A DNA stretch of 64,000 nt from Palleronia sediminis (lineage in GTDB: Bacteria; Pseudomonadota; Alphaproteobacteria; Rhodobacterales; Rhodobacteraceae). The stretch's first letter is position 1. Every line of letters starts with the position of its first letter. The stretch is taken from contig NZ_SNAA01000002.1 in the NCBI RefSeq assembly GCF_004358695.1, positions 227,426 through 291,425 on the forward strand, in the 5' to 3' direction. Made by a program: the position numbers and the translations under genes. This document shows, piece by piece, positions 33,205 to 43,361 of the stretch. Below the pieces are notes generated by a model, which was not told the origin of the DNA, did no database searches, and worked only from the letters and a program-made list of their open reading frames with translations.

Positions 33205-33368
33205 GTCACTACTCCGTCGTCGGCCCGCGGGCCGCGGCACGTCAATTCATGTCTGATGCTGTTAGCGTGCGAATTGCGACGCTTTGAGGGTCATGACAAG
33301 GGCAAGATCGCGGCAGCGGCCCGAAACTCGCCGGATCGTGACAGGATGGTGACGCTTGGCGGGCCGTC

Positions 33369-34046
33369 TCAGCCGTCCAGCCCCAGCCGGTCGCGGATGA
33401 AGGCCAGCGCGATCTGCAAGCCGTCGGGCGCGATCCCGTGCCCCGTTCCGGGCGAGACATGCGCAAAGACGTCGAGCCCCGCGGCCTGAAGCGCGCCTGC
33501 GGCCTCGGGCAGAGCGGCGGGCGGCACGACCTCGTCGGCATCGCCGTGGATCAGCAGCACCGGCGGCCGCGACACCAGTTCGTCCTCGAGCGCGTCGGGC
33601 CTGAGCAGCCGTCCCGAGAACCCCACCAGCCCCGCGACCGGCACCGCGCGGCGCAGCGCGACATGCAGCGCCATCATCGTCCCTTGGCTGAACCCCACCA
33701 GCACCAGCCGGTCGGGCGCGATCCCCTCGGTCTCGAGCACCTCGTCGAGCCAGGCGTCGAGATCGCCCGCCGCGCGGTCGAGCCCGGCCTCGGCCTCGGC
33801 CGGGTCCGAGCCGTCGATCCACGGGATCGGAAACCACTGGAACCCCGCCGGGTTCACCACCGACATCTCGGGCGCATCGGGGGCGAGGAACGCCGTATTG
33901 GGCAGGTGCGGCGCCAGCGGATCGGCCAGCCCCAGCAGGTCGGCCCCGTCGGCGCCGTAGCCGTGCAGGAACACCACGACCGACCGCACCTCGCCCGAGG
34001 CGGGGCCCCTGCGCCGCGCCTCGAGGCGCCTCGTCGCTGTCGTCAT
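33369..34046 (-). CDS. Phospholipase/carboxylesterase family alpha/beta hydrolase
   Basis: The 225-aa serine hydrolase belongs to the abhydrolase_2 group, which includes lysophospholipases and short-chain carboxylesterases. The oxyanion-hole region is VVFLHGYGADG, the nucleophile serine is S120 in LVGFSQG, the acid is D169 in IHGDADEVVP and the histidine is in SPGTGHGI near residue 203. There is no signal peptide. Its ATG at 34046 overlaps the stop of the DNA glycosylase gene by four bases. The true substrate is unknown. Confidence 0.82.
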   Translation of the reverse strand: MTTATRRLEARRRGPASGEVRSVVVFLHGYGADGADLLGLADPLAPHLPNTAFLAPDAPEMSVVNPAGFQWFPIPWIDGSDPAEAEAGLDRAAGDLDAWLDEVLETEGIAPDRLVLVGFSQGTMMALHVALRRAVPVAGLVGFSGRLLRPDALEDELVSRPPVLLIHGDADEVVPPAALPEAAGALQAAGLDVFAHVSPGTGHGIAPDGLQIALAFIRDRLGLDG

Positions 34047-34672
34047 CCGATCCCCTCGCGTCCCTTTTCGTGGGCGTAATAGGCCCATAGCCCGCGCGCC
34101 GCAACGCCGCGCCAGGGCGACCACGCCCCGGCGAGGTCGCGCAGCGCTCGCTCGGTCGGGCGGGCGGGCAGCTCGAACAGCATCCGCGCGCCTTCCTGCA
34201 AGGCGAGATCGCCCGCCGGGAACGCATCCGCCCGGCCGAGCGAGAACAGCGCGTAGATCTCGGCGGTCCAGCGGCCGATGCCCGGCACCTCGACCAGCCG
34301 GGCCACCACCGCGTCGCTGTCCTGCGTCGCCAAGGCCTCGAAATCTATCTCCGCCTCGGCCAGCGCGCGGAGATAGCGCGCCTTGGGCCGCGACAGCCCG
34401 CAGGCGCGCAGCTCCTCGTCGGTGGCGGCACGGATCGCGTCGGGCGCGGTCAGCCCCGCCGCCGCGACGCGCCCGCCGATGGCGCGGGCCGAGGCCACGC
34501 TGACCTGCTGGCTCACGATGGCATCGACCAGCGCCCCGAACCCGCCCGCGCGCAGCCGGTCGGGCCAGGGGCCGGTGGCCGCAAGCGCATGGCCGAAACG
34601 CGGCTCGATCAAGCAGAGCGCGGCCGCGCCCTCGGCCACGCAGCCGGGGCCCAGGATCACCCGCTCAGTCAA
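34043..34672 (-). CDS. DNA-3-methyladenine glycosylase II (AlkA-type, HhH-GPD)
   Basis: This base-excision repair enzyme removes alkylated purines. The 209-aa protein has the helix-hairpin-helix motif VEVPGIGRWTAEIY at residues 128-140 and the catalytic aspartate at 155 in FPAGDLALQE. The N-terminal IVSQQVSVASARAI is typical of the family. It lacks the extra N-terminal domain of E. coli AlkA, as short alphaproteobacterial homologues do. It overlaps cobK by eight bases at its start and the esterase gene by four bases at its end. Confidence 0.88.
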   Translation of the reverse strand: MTERVILGPGCVAEGAAALCLIEPRFGHALAATGPWPDRLRAGGFGALVDAIVSQQVSVASARAIGGRVAAAGLTAPDAIRAATDEELRACGLSRPKARYLRALAEAEIDFEALATQDSDAVVARLVEVPGIGRWTAEIYALFSLGRADAFPAGDLALQEGARMLFELPARPTERALRDLAGAWSPWRGVAARGLWAYYAHEKGREGIG

Positions 34673-35399
34673 GGCGTCGCGCCCAGGCCAGCGCCGCGCT
34701 GACCGTCTCGAGCCGCACGCCCTCGGGCAGCAACGGCCGGCGGATCATCGACACCCGGATGCCGCAGATCCGCGCCGCGTCGAGCTTGGCCCGCGCGCCG
34801 TTGCCCCCGATATTGCGCGTGATGAGCCGGCGTATCCCCAGCCGCTCGAACAGCTCGGCCTCGCCGCGCATGTCAAAGGGGGGACGGCTCAGAACCCAGC
34901 CGCCCCGCTCGAAGGGGAAAGTCTCGGGCACGGCGACGAGCTGGCGCACATGCACGACCCGGCCGGGCAGCGCGCCATAGGCATGCAGACGGTCGCGCCC
35001 CGTGGCGATGAACAGCACGTCGCCCGGCGCGGTCTGTCGCGCGGCATCGGCCTCGTCCTGCGCGAAATCCCACAGATCGCCCTCGCTCGGAGTCCATGTC
35101 GGGCGGATCACGCGAGCATAGGCGACGCCCTGCGCGCGGCAGGCCTCGACCGCCTGGAAACTGTCGTCGCTGGCAAAGGGGTGGCCCGCGTCGAGCACCC
35201 CGTCGATCCGCTGCGCGGCGAGATAGGCGCCCAGCTCGTCGGCCGAGGCGAATCCCCCGATCCTGAGCGGCACGCCCAGGCCCTGCGGTGGGCGCTGCGC
35301 GGCCGAGGCGGACGCGACGAGCCCGATGCCCGCCTGGCTCGACAGCGCCTGCGCAAGCTGGCGTGCCTCGCGAGTGCCGGCCAGAAGCAAAAGCTTCAT
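34665..35399 (-). CDS. cobK: Precorrin-6A reductase
   Basis: This NADPH-dependent enzyme of cobalamin ring synthesis reduces precorrin-6A to dihydro-precorrin-6. The 244-aa protein begins MKLLLLAGTREARQLAQAL, the nucleotide-binding start of CobK/CbiJ. Further conserved blocks are VLDAGHPFA, IRPTWTPSEGD and ITRNIGGNGARAKLDAA. No other cob gene is nearby; it heads a three-gene overlapping unit with the glycosylase and esterase genes. The product would feed B12-dependent enzymes such as the methionine synthase parts encoded at 51-57 kb. Confidence 0.9.
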   Translation of the reverse strand: MKLLLLAGTREARQLAQALSSQAGIGLVASASAAQRPPQGLGVPLRIGGFASADELGAYLAAQRIDGVLDAGHPFASDDSFQAVEACRAQGVAYARVIRPTWTPSEGDLWDFAQDEADAARQTAPGDVLFIATGRDRLHAYGALPGRVVHVRQLVAVPETFPFERGGWVLSRPPFDMRGEAELFERLGIRRLITRNIGGNGARAKLDAARICGIRVSMIRRPLLPEGVRLETVSAALAWARRLD

Positions 35400-35640
35400 G
35401 TCCGCCCCGCCCCGGCGCGGCGTGAAATCGAGCGCGACCCCATGTCTTCCCGATCCTTCGAGCCTGTCCCCGCGCGCGGTCCGGTCCCGTCATGGCCGCG
35501 CGTTCCCGGCCCAAGATCGCCCGACTGCGCGCGGCGTCAAGCCGTGACCGCGATACACGGCAAGGTTGCGCCGGGTTCTGGCAGGCGCGCACCGGTCGCG
35601 GCCACTTTCCTCCGGCGCGGGGCGGGGCTATGGCTGCGCC

Positions 35641-36861
35641 ATGAGCGATGTCACCCTCTCCCCCGACGACCGCGTCGCGCGGCGCAACGTCCTAGTCCTC
35701 GTCGCGGCGCAGGCCGTGCTCGGCGCGCAGATGACGGTCGTGTTCGTGGTCGGCGGCCTTGCGGGGCAATCGCTGGCCGCCAATCCCTGCTGGGCGACGC
35801 TGCCCATCTCGTTCATCGTGCTGGGCTCGATGCTGGCCGCGCAGCCGCTGGCCTGGCTGATGCAGCGCGCGGGACGGCGGGCGGGCTTTCTGACCGGGGC
35901 CGCGGCCGGCGCGGCGGGCGCCGCGATCGGCGCGCTGGGGCTGGTGCAGGACAGTTTCGTCATCTTCCTGGCGGGCTCGCTCCTGACGGGCATCTACATG
36001 AGCGCGCAGGGCTTCTACCGCTTTGCCGCCGCCGACACCGCGTCCGAAAGCTACCGGCCCAAGGCGATCTCCTACGTCATGGCGGGCGGGCTCGCCGCGG
36101 CGATCATCGGCCCCCAGATCGTCAAGCTGACTGCCGAGGCCTACGTGATCCCCTTTCTCGGCTCGTATCTCGCCGTCATCGCGCTGAACCTCGCCGGGGC
36201 GCTGCTGTTCTTCGGGCTCGACATCCCGCGCCCGCCGGTCCCCGAGGCTGACGCCCCGTGCGGGCGGTCCCGGCGCGAGCTTCTGGCGACGCCGCGCATC
36301 GCCGTGGCGGTGATCTGCGGCATGGTGTCCTATGCGTTGATGAACCTCGTGATGACCTCGACGCCCCTTGCCGTGGTCGGCTGCGGGTTCACCACGGGCC
36401 GCGCCGCCGATGTCGTGACCGGGCATGTGCTGGCCATGTATGCGCCCAGCTTTTTCACCGGGCACCTGATCGCGCGGTTCGGGGCGACGCGGATCGTCGC
36501 GGCGGGGCTGGTGCTTCTGGGGGCCGCGGGGGGTGTCGCGCTTGCCGGGGTGGAGCTGGTGAATTTCTTCGCCGCGCTGGTGCTGCTGGGACTGGGGTGG
36601 AATTTCGGCTTCATCGGGGCGACGACGATGCTGGCCGCCGCGCACCGCCCCGAGGAACGCGGGCGCGTGCAGGGCATGAACGACGCGCTCGTCTTCGGTT
36701 GCGTGACCATCGCCTCGCTCAGTTCGGGCGGGCTGATGAACTGCGCGGGCGGCACCGCGCAGGAGGGCTGGACCGCCGTCAACATCGCTATGCTGCCCTT
36801 CCTGACGCTGGCGGGCGGCGCGCTGGTCTGGCTGTGGATGAACCGCGGCCGCACCGCCTAG
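35641..36861 (+). CDS. MFS transporter
   Basis: The 406-aa inner-membrane protein has about twelve hydrophobic spans in two halves. The first begins RRNVLVLVAAQAVLGAQMTVV near residue 13; a charged loop at about residues 190-215 separates the halves. The short LMQRAGRRAGFLTG is the loop 2-3 region characteristic of major facilitators. Start taken at the ATG at 35641 (MSDVTLSPDDR). The substrate is not apparent. It is divergent from cobK across 241 bp, and its stop overlaps the convergent gene's stop by four bases. Confidence 0.8.
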   Translation: MSDVTLSPDDRVARRNVLVLVAAQAVLGAQMTVVFVVGGLAGQSLAANPCWATLPISFIVLGSMLAAQPLAWLMQRAGRRAGFLTGAAAGAAGAAIGALGLVQDSFVIFLAGSLLTGIYMSAQGFYRFAAADTASESYRPKAISYVMAGGLAAAIIGPQIVKLTAEAYVIPFLGSYLAVIALNLAGALLFFGLDIPRPPVPEADAPCGRSRRELLATPRIAVAVICGMVSYALMNLVMTSTPLAVVGCGFTTGRAADVVTGHVLAMYAPSFFTGHLIARFGATRIVAAGLVLLGAAGGVALAGVELVNFFAALVLLGLGWNFGFIGATTMLAAAHRPEERGRVQGMNDALVFGCVTIASLSSGGLMNCAGGTAQEGWTAVNIAMLPFLTLAGGALVWLWMNRGRTA

Positions 36862-37595
36862 CCCAGGAGCGCCATCCGCAGTAGCCGCGCCTGCCGCACC
36901 GCGGGCGCGCGCGTCAGCCGCCCCTCGCGCACGCGGGCGGGCTCGGCCGCTGCACGGCGCAGCACGGGCACGGCTTCCCACGCGGCGAGGGCGGCGGGCC
37001 GCGCGAGCCGCGACACCGGCCCGACCAGCGCCAGCCCGCGCCGCGCCAGCGCGGCGATGGCCGCGTCGCCGTCATCGGGCAAGGGGGCGCGGTCGCGCGC
37101 GACAAAGGCCGGCACCGCCGCCAGCCAGCCCGCGAGGCCGCCCGCGACGCCCAGCGCGCGGCACGCCGCCTCGTCCGTCGCGCCGAGCGCGCGCGCCGCC
37201 GCCCACATCAGCCCGCCCGCCAGCGCGTCGAGATGCGCGAGCAGCGCGTCGGCATCCTCGAAACGGTCCCCCGCCACGTCCCAGCGCCGCGCGGCCACCA
37301 CCCCGTCGAGCAGCGCGCATCCCTCGGCATCGAGCAGCGCGCCCAGCGGCGTCGCCACCTCGTGCCGGCGCGCGGTTTCGCCCGCCGCGATCTCGGCCAG
37401 CGCGTCGCGCCACCATTGCAGCCGCATCTCGGCGATGAGCGGCTCTGTCGTTACATAGGGCGCGCGCGCCGCCTCGACGTTCAGCGCATAGATGGGAAAC
37501 AGCACCCCGCGCGCGGCGGGCGGCGCGGCCATCGCGGCGCGGAACCGGTCCGGGTCGCCCCGGCGCACGATATCGGCGCAGGCCTCGAGCGTCAC
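36858..37595 (-). CDS. Squalene/phytoene synthase-family protein (NDUFAF6-like)
   Basis: The 245-aa protein has the trans-isoprenyl-diphosphate synthase fold, with PIYALNVEAARAPYV and MRLQWWRDALAEI as the clearest blocks. At the position of the first aspartate-rich motif of true phytoene synthases it reads NVEAAR, so metal-dependent prenyl condensation is unlikely. Alphaproteobacterial proteins of this short type resemble mitochondrial NDUFAF6, a complex I assembly factor, which I consider the more likely role. Its ATG overlaps the cimA stop by four bases, placing it last in cysS-cimA. Confidence 0.7.
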   Translation of the reverse strand: MTLEACADIVRRGDPDRFRAAMAAPPAARGVLFPIYALNVEAARAPYVTTEPLIAEMRLQWWRDALAEIAAGETARRHEVATPLGALLDAEGCALLDGVVAARRWDVAGDRFEDADALLAHLDALAGGLMWAAARALGATDEAACRALGVAGGLAGWLAAVPAFVARDRAPLPDDGDAAIAALARRGLALVGPVSRLARPAALAAWEAVPVLRRAAAEPARVREGRLTRAPAVRQARLLRMALLG

Positions 37596-39208
37596 GGCGC
37601 CGCCGCGTCGCGCAGCAGTTTCCAGTTCACCGCGTCGAGCAGCGCCTCGAAGGACGCGTCCACGATATTGGCCGAGACGCCGACCGTCGACCAGCGCCGC
37701 CCCTGCCCGTCCTCGCTGTCGATGATGACGCGGGTCTGCGCCTCGGTCCCGCCCTGCGTGATGCGCACCTTGAAATCGACGAGCCGCATATCCGCGATGG
37801 CGGCGCCATAGGGCCCGAGATCCTTGGCCAGCGCCTTGGCCAGCGCGTTGACCGGTCCCCGGTCCGACCCCTGCGCATCCATGCTTTCGGATACCGACAG
37901 GAACTTTTGGTCGCCGATCTTGACCACCACGACCGCCTCGGACAGCGAAACGGACCGGTTGCGCTTGTTCTTGCGCCGCTCGACGGTGACGCGATAGCGC
38001 TTGACCTCGAAAAAGCGCGGCCCCTGCCCCAGCGCCTCGCGCGCGACCAGCTCGAAACTGGCCTGCGCGGTGTCGTAGGAATAGCCGCGATCCTCGCGTG
38101 CCTTGACCTCGTCGAGGATGCGGCCCAGCCGCGGATCGCCCGGCGCGACCTCGATCCCCATATCGGCAAGCCGCGCGCGCAGGTTCGACTGCCCCGCCTG
38201 GTTCGACATCGGCACGACGCGGGTGTTCCCGACAAGGCCGGGGTCGATATGCTCGTAGGTGGCCGGGTCGCGCGCGATGGCGCTGGCATGCAGCCCAGCC
38301 TTGTGCGCGAATGCCGAGGCCCCGACATAGGCCGCGTTGTTGCGCGGCACCCGGTTCAGGATCTCGTCGAGGCGCCGCGACACCCGCGTGAGCGAGGCGA
38401 GGCCCTCGGCGCTCACCCCGGTCTCGAGCTGCCCGGCATAGGGCGGCTTGAGCGCGAGGGTCGGGATCAGGCTCACGAGGTTGGCGTTGCCGCAGCGCTC
38501 GCCCAACCCGTTCAGCGTGCCCTGCACCTGTCGTGCGCCCGCCTCGACCGCGGCCAGCGCGCCCGCCACCGCCATGCCGGTATCGTCATGGGTATGGATG
38601 CCCAGCCGCGCGCCGGGGATGCCGCAGGCGACGGCATCGGCCACGATCTCGCCGATGCGGCCGGGCAGCGTGCCGCCATTGGTGTCGCACAGCACGATCC
38701 AGCGCGCCCCCGCCTCGGCCGCCGCCTGAAGGCAGGCGCGCGCATAGTCGGGGTCGGCGGCATGGCCGTCGAAATAATGCTCGGCGTCGAATATCGCCTC
38801 GCGCCCCGAGGCCACGACATGCGCGATGCTGGCCGCGATATTCTCGATATTCTCGTCGAGCCCGATCCTGAGCGCCGTGCGCACATGGTAGTCGTGCGTC
38901 TTGCCCACGAGGCACACGGCCGGGGTGCCCGCGTTCAGCACCGCCGCCAGAACGTCGTCATTGGCGGCCGAACGCCCCGCCCGCTTGGTCATGCCAAAAG
39001 CCGCCATGGTGGCGCGGGTCCGCGGCGCATCCTCGAAAAAGGCGCTGTCGGTCGGGTTCGCCCCCGGCCAGCCGCCCTCGATATAGTCGATGCCCAGCCC
39101 GTCGAGCATGAGGGCGATGGCCCGCTTTTCGGCGGTCGAGAACTGCACCCCCTGCGTCTGCTGCCCGTCGCGCAGTGTCGTGTCGTAGAGATAGAGGCGA
39201 TCGGTCAT
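37592..39208 (-). CDS. cimA: Citramalate synthase
   Basis: The enzyme condenses pyruvate and acetyl-CoA to (R)-citramalate, a threonine-independent route to isoleucine. The 538-aa protein begins [20 protein letters not shown], the HMGL-like catalytic start with the metal-binding Asp. [12 protein letters not shown] and [15 protein letters not shown] complete the barrel. The C-terminal 150 residues form the LeuA-type allosteric domain. Length and the [12 protein letters not shown] block fit the CimA/LeuA2 branch rather than isopropylmalate synthase. Overlaps cysS by four bases (ATGA). Confidence 0.9.
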   Translation of the reverse strand: MTDRLYLYDTTLRDGQQTQGVQFSTAEKRAIALMLDGLGIDYIEGGWPGANPTDSAFFEDAPRTRATMAAFGMTKRAGRSAANDDVLAAVLNAGTPAVCLVGKTHDYHVRTALRIGLDENIENIAASIAHVVASGREAIFDAEHYFDGHAADPDYARACLQAAAEAGARWIVLCDTNGGTLPGRIGEIVADAVACGIPGARLGIHTHDDTGMAVAGALAAVEAGARQVQGTLNGLGERCGNANLVSLIPTLALKPPYAGQLETGVSAEGLASLTRVSRRLDEILNRVPRNNAAYVGASAFAHKAGLHASAIARDPATYEHIDPGLVGNTRVVPMSNQAGQSNLRARLADMGIEVAPGDPRLGRILDEVKAREDRGYSYDTAQASFELVAREALGQGPRFFEVKRYRVTVERRKNKRNRSVSLSEAVVVVKIGDQKFLSVSESMDAQGSDRGPVNALAKALAKDLGPYGAAIADMRLVDFKVRITQGGTEAQTRVIIDSEDGQGRRWSTVGVSANIVDASFEALLDAVNWKLLRDAAAP

Positions 39209-40581
39209 CCCACGCCGTCCAGCTTTGCCGCGTCGAACCCGGCGCCCGGAGACAGGCTGACGGCGTCGCGCGACATGCGCACCTCGACGCCCGCCTCGAC
39301 CAGCCGCGCCTTGAGCGCGTCGAGCGCCGCGAAATCCTTGCTGGCCATCGCCTCGGCGCGCAGCTCGGCCAGCCGCGTCTCGAGCGCCGAGAGGTCGGGC
39401 GCCGCTGCCCAATCGCCCATGCCCTCGGCCAGCAGCCCCAGAAGCCCCGCGCTCGCGCGCAAGTCGCCGGGACGCGCCGCGCCCGCCTCGACGCGTGCGG
39501 CCAGCGCGTGAAGCGCGGTCAGCGCCGCGGGGGTGTTCAGGTCGTCGGCCAGCGCGGCGATCACCGCCGGGGCGGGATCCGCGGGCGGGGCGTCGCCCGC
39601 CAGCACGCGCCATTTGCGCAGCGTCGCCGCGGCGTCTTCGGCGCGGCGGTCGGTCCAGTCCATCGGCTTGCGGTAATGGGTGCCGAGAAAGACCATGCGG
39701 ATGACCTCGCCCGGCACGCCGCGGTCGAGCAGATCGCGCACGGTAAAGAAATTGCCGAGCGACTTGGACATCTTGCGCCCCTCGACCAGCAGCATCTCGT
39801 TGTGCAGCCAGTAATTCGCCATCGGTGCCCCGCCATGGGCGCACCGGCTCTGTGCGATCTCGTTCTCGTGGTGGGGAAAGGTCAGGTCGTTGCCGCCGGC
39901 ATGGATGTCGAACCGCTCGCCCAGCAGCGCGGCGCTCATGGCCGAGCATTCGATATGCCAGCCGGGCCGGCCCCGGCCCCAGGGGCTGTCCCAGCCGGGC
40001 TGGCCCTCGGCCGAGGGCTTCCACAGGACGAAATCCATCGGATCGCGCTTGTAGGGCGCGACCTCGACGCGGGCGCCGGCGATCATGTCCTCGACCGCGC
40101 GCCCCGACAGCGCGCCGTAGTCGGGAAAGCTCGAGACCGAGAAAAGCACATGCCCCTCGGCCTCGTAGGCATGGCCGCGGTCGATCAGCACCTCGATCAT
40201 CGCGATCATCTGCGGAACGTAGGCAGTGGCGCGGGGCGCGTGATCGGGCGCGAGGTTGCCAAGCGCCTCCATGTCGTCGAGATACCAGCGCGCGGTTTCG
40301 GCGGTGATTTCTGAAATGGGCCGCCCGGTCGCGGCGGCACGGGCGTTTATCTTGTCGTCCACATCGGTGATATTGCGCACATAGGTCACGGCATCGGCGC
40401 CAAAGACATGGCGCAGCAGCCGATAGAGCACGTCGAACACGATGGCCGGGCGGGCATTGCCCATATGCGCACGGTCATAGACGGTCGGCCCGCAGACATA
40501 CATCCGCACGTCTCCCGCATCCATGGGCACGAAATCGACCTTGGCCCGGCGGGCGGTGTCGGTCAGGCGGATCTGGGTCAT
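39205..40581 (-). CDS. cysS: Cysteinyl-tRNA synthetase
   Basis: This class I synthetase charges tRNA-Cys. The 458-aa protein has [18 protein letters not shown] with the zinc Cys and HIGH-like site, HIECSAM and HHENEIAQS with further zinc ligands, and the KMSKSLGN loop. The start at 40581 ([12 protein letters not shown]) is the standard CysS beginning. It is the first gene of the cysS-cimA-NDUFAF6-like unit; the 173 bp between it and the downstream outer-membrane gene on the same strand hold an inverted repeat serving that gene. Confidence 0.97.
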   Translation of the reverse strand: MTQIRLTDTARRAKVDFVPMDAGDVRMYVCGPTVYDRAHMGNARPAIVFDVLYRLLRHVFGADAVTYVRNITDVDDKINARAAATGRPISEITAETARWYLDDMEALGNLAPDHAPRATAYVPQMIAMIEVLIDRGHAYEAEGHVLFSVSSFPDYGALSGRAVEDMIAGARVEVAPYKRDPMDFVLWKPSAEGQPGWDSPWGRGRPGWHIECSAMSAALLGERFDIHAGGNDLTFPHHENEIAQSRCAHGGAPMANYWLHNEMLLVEGRKMSKSLGNFFTVRDLLDRGVPGEVIRMVFLGTHYRKPMDWTDRRAEDAAATLRKWRVLAGDAPPADPAPAVIAALADDLNTPAALTALHALAARVEAGAARPGDLRASAGLLGLLAEGMGDWAAAPDLSALETRLAELRAEAMASKDFAALDALKARLVEAGVEVRMSRDAVSLSPGAGFDAAKLDGVG

Positions 40582-40674
40582 GGCGGGCTCTGTCGGGGCG
40601 ATGCGATTGCGCGAGGGTGTGGCAAGAACGCAGGCCCGGCGCAAGGGCGGCGCCGCCGGCGCGCAAACGCGAAA

Positions 40675-40717
40675 GGGCCGCACCCGTGTCCCGCCATGCG
40701 AAACACCGGTGCGGCCC
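40675..40717 (-). terminator. Inverted repeat downstream of the outer-membrane barrel gene
   Basis: Perfect 10-bp arms GGGCCGCACC and GGTGCGGCCC are separated by 23 bases, 38 bases past the stop of the barrel gene. The minus-strand transcript continues CTTTCGCG. The long loop and short T-run make it a moderate candidate for a rho-independent terminator. Confidence 0.55.
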
Positions 40718-40754
40718 CGATGGCCGCGCGGTGCGCGACCGTCAAGAGCGGCCG

Positions 40755-41360
40755 TCAGAAGCGGAACGTCACCCGCGCCTGAACCGTGGTCGCGTCGGCA
40801 TCGATGCCCGTATCGTCGAAATCGTCGAACTGGTGATACAGAACTTCGCCGCCGATGGTCACGTTGTCGCGCAGCGCGTGCTCGACGCCCGCGCCCAGCA
40901 CCCAGCCGTTATCCTCGAAATCGGTTCCACTAACATCGGCCTTGGCATAGGCCACGCCGCCCGTGCCGTAGACCAGCGTGCGCCCGCCGCCGTCGTAGCC
41001 CGCGCGCAGCTTGAGGCGGTGGACCTGGTCGATCGAGCCGGCATTGCCGAGGTCGATATCGGCCGCGTTGAGGTCGAGTTCGATACCCATCACGTAGTTG
41101 CCGAAATCGCGGTCGTAACCGGCGAACAGGCCGCCGATGGCACCTTCGCCCTCGGTATCGCCCGCGGTGTCGAGCTCACCCTGGCCAAAGCCCAGCGACG
41201 CACCGCCGTAGAAGCCCGTGAAATCGTAGCCCGGCGTAAAGACCGGCGCGGGGGCGGAATAGATCACCGGCTCGGGGGCCGGCATCTCGAGGTTGCCCGC
41301 CATGGCAGCGGTCGAGCTGGCAGCGACGAGCGCCGCGGCGCCGAAATATCTGAGTTTCAT
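40755..41360 (-). CDS. Outer-membrane beta-barrel protein (Omp25/OmpA-like porin family)
   Basis: The 201-aa secreted protein has a signal peptide ([21 protein letters not shown]). A Pro-rich linker follows, then an eight-strand barrel-like pattern beginning [15 protein letters not shown] and ending in a terminal phenylalanine (ARVTFRF), the signal recognised by the Bam complex. It resembles small alphaproteobacterial barrels of the Omp25/RopB type. A structural or surface role is likely. It is a single gene with its own hairpin downstream. Confidence 0.82.
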   Translation of the reverse strand: MKLRYFGAAALVAASSTAAMAGNLEMPAPEPVIYSAPAPVFTPGYDFTGFYGGASLGFGQGELDTAGDTEGEGAIGGLFAGYDRDFGNYVMGIELDLNAADIDLGNAGSIDQVHRLKLRAGYDGGGRTLVYGTGGVAYAKADVSGTDFEDNGWVLGAGVEHALRDNVTIGGEVLYHQFDDFDDTGIDADATTVQARVTFRF

Positions 41361-41485
41361 GGCATTTGCCCTTCGTTTAGTTCAGGCGGGCGTTGGATCG
41401 CCCGTCCAGAGACTACATAGGCGACCGAAACCGTTTCGTCCCGCGATCACGCAAGTTGTGATCGGCGGAAAGACGCCCTCGGCGG

Positions 41486-43309
41486 TCATCCGCCTGCCTT
41501 TTCCTCCAGGGTCAGCCAATCCTCCTCAGCAGCGGCAAGGGCGGCCTGCCGTTCGGCCAGTGCCTCGGTCGCCTTGGCAAAGGTCGCGGGCTGGCGGGTA
41601 AAGAGCTCGGGATCGGCGAGAACCGCCTCGATCCGGGCGATCTCGGCCTCGAGCGCGGCGATCCGGTCGGGCAATTCCCTGAGCCTGTGCGCCTCGGTAA
41701 AGCTGAGCCGCCCGGCGCGTTTCGGCGCGGCCGCCGCGGGTTTCGCGGCCGGCGCGGGCGCGTACGCGACGGCCGGGGCCGCGGGGGGCGTCTCGTCCGG
41801 TGCGGGACGTTGCGCGCGGTAGTCGCTCCACCCGCCGGCATAGACGGTCGCCCGCCCGTCCCCTTCGAAGGCGACGGTCTGCGTCGCCACACGGTCGAGA
41901 AAATCGCGGTCGTGGCTGACCAGCAGCACCGTGCCGTCATATTCGCCCAGCAGATCCTGCAACAGGTCCAGCGTCTCGACATCGAGATCGTTGGTCGGCT
42001 CGTCCAGCACCAGCAGGTTCGAGGGCTGCGCCATCAGCTTGGCCAGCAGCAGCCGCGCCTTTTCACCGCCCGAAAGCGAACGGACCGGCGCGCGGGCCTG
42101 CGCCTCGTCGAACAGGAACTCCTTGAGATAGCCCACCACATGCTTGGGCGTACCGCGCACCATCACCTGGTCGGCCGCGCCCGAGACGCGCAGCTCGGGC
42201 GATCCGACGAGGTTCTCCCACAGGGTCGCGTCGGGCATCAGGGCCGCGCGTGACTGGTCGAACACCGCGATCTCGAGATTGGTGCCCAGCTCGACCGTGC
42301 CGGTATCGGGCGCGATCTCGCCCGTCAGCATCTTGAGCAGCGTGGTCTTGCCAACCCCGTTCGGTCCGACAAAGGCCACCCGGTCGCCGCGCCCGATGCG
42401 CAGGCTGAAGGGGCGCAGGATGGTGCGCTCGCCGAAACTCTTGGAGATGTCGCGCGCCTCGATCACGCGCTTGCCGCTTTTCGGCCCCGCCTCGAGCGCC
42501 ATGGCCGCCGTGCCCTGCCGCCGGATCTGGTTCGCCCGTTCCTCGCGCAGCGATTGCAGCGCGCGCACGCGGCCCTGGTTGCGCTTGCGCCGCGCGCTGA
42601 TCCCCTCGACGGCCCAGCGGGCCTCGGCCTTGATCTTGCGGTCGAGCTTGTGGCGCTGCTGGTCCTCTTCCTCCCAGACGGAATCGCGCCAGTCCTCGAA
42701 CCCCTCGAACCCGGTCTCCTGCCGCCGCACCGCCCCACGGTCGATCCAGAGCGTCGCACGCGTCAGCGCGCGCAGAAAGGCGCGGTCGTGGCTGATGACG
42801 ACAAAGGCCGCGCGCGTCGTGCGAAGCTGCTCTTCGAGCCAGCCGATTGCCTCGATGTCGAGATGGTTCGTCGGCTCGTCCAGCAGCATCAGCTCGGGCG
42901 CCTCGGCCAGAAGCCGCGCCAGCGCCGCGCGCCGCCTCTCGCCGCCCGAAGCGCGTTCGGGCGTCTGCTCGGGGTCGAATTTCAGCCCCTCGGCCACCGC
43001 ATCGACGCGCCATTCCTCGCCCATGTCGAGCCCCGCGGCCGCAAAGGCGCCCAGCGTGGCGAACCCCGTCATGTCGGGGTCCTGCTCCATGTAGCCGACC
43101 TGCGTGCCGGGCGAGGCCACGACCTCGCCGCGATCGACCTCGACGAGCCCGGCCATGACCTTCATCAGGGTGGACTTGCCCGAGCCGTTGCGCCCGACCA
43201 GCGCCACCCGGTCGCCCGGCTGGATCACGAGATCGAGCCCGTCGAACACGGGCGTGCCGCCAAAGGTCAGCGAGATGGAATTGAGCTGGAGAAGGGGTGC
43301 GCGCGCCAT
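41486..43309 (-). CDS. uup: ABC-F family ATPase, Uup type
   Basis: The 607-aa protein has two ABC cassettes and no membrane spans: Walker A GRNGSGKST and GPNGVGKTT, signatures ASGGERRRAALAR and LSGGEKARLLLAK, Walker B LMLLDEPTNHLD and LVLDEPTNDLD. After an Ala/Pro linker the last 75 residues form a coiled-coil (RIAALEAEIARIEAVL ... EALAERQAALAAAEE), the Uup C-terminal nucleic-acid-binding domain. ABC-F proteins act on the ribosome; Uup also affects transposon excision and branched-DNA handling. Start set at the ATG at 43309 because the reading upstream is an Arg-rich shadow. Confidence 0.88.
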   Translation of the reverse strand: MARAPLLQLNSISLTFGGTPVFDGLDLVIQPGDRVALVGRNGSGKSTLMKVMAGLVEVDRGEVVASPGTQVGYMEQDPDMTGFATLGAFAAAGLDMGEEWRVDAVAEGLKFDPEQTPERASGGERRRAALARLLAEAPELMLLDEPTNHLDIEAIGWLEEQLRTTRAAFVVISHDRAFLRALTRATLWIDRGAVRRQETGFEGFEDWRDSVWEEEDQQRHKLDRKIKAEARWAVEGISARRKRNQGRVRALQSLREERANQIRRQGTAAMALEAGPKSGKRVIEARDISKSFGERTILRPFSLRIGRGDRVAFVGPNGVGKTTLLKMLTGEIAPDTGTVELGTNLEIAVFDQSRAALMPDATLWENLVGSPELRVSGAADQVMVRGTPKHVVGYLKEFLFDEAQARAPVRSLSGGEKARLLLAKLMAQPSNLLVLDEPTNDLDVETLDLLQDLLGEYDGTVLLVSHDRDFLDRVATQTVAFEGDGRATVYAGGWSDYRAQRPAPDETPPAAPAVAYAPAPAAKPAAAAPKRAGRLSFTEAHRLRELPDRIAALEAEIARIEAVLADPELFTRQPATFAKATEALAERQAALAAAEEDWLTLEEKAGG

Positions 43310-43361
43310 GGGGGCCGAGCTATGCCGCGCCCGCCGCGCCGTCAACGGGGCACGGGCGCGC

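Noticed and set aside
30565-33489. A 974-codon plus-strand open frame opposite glgP
   Set aside because: Composition is that of reverse-frame reading of GC-rich coding DNA, with no recognisable motif; glgP is unmistakable on the other strand.
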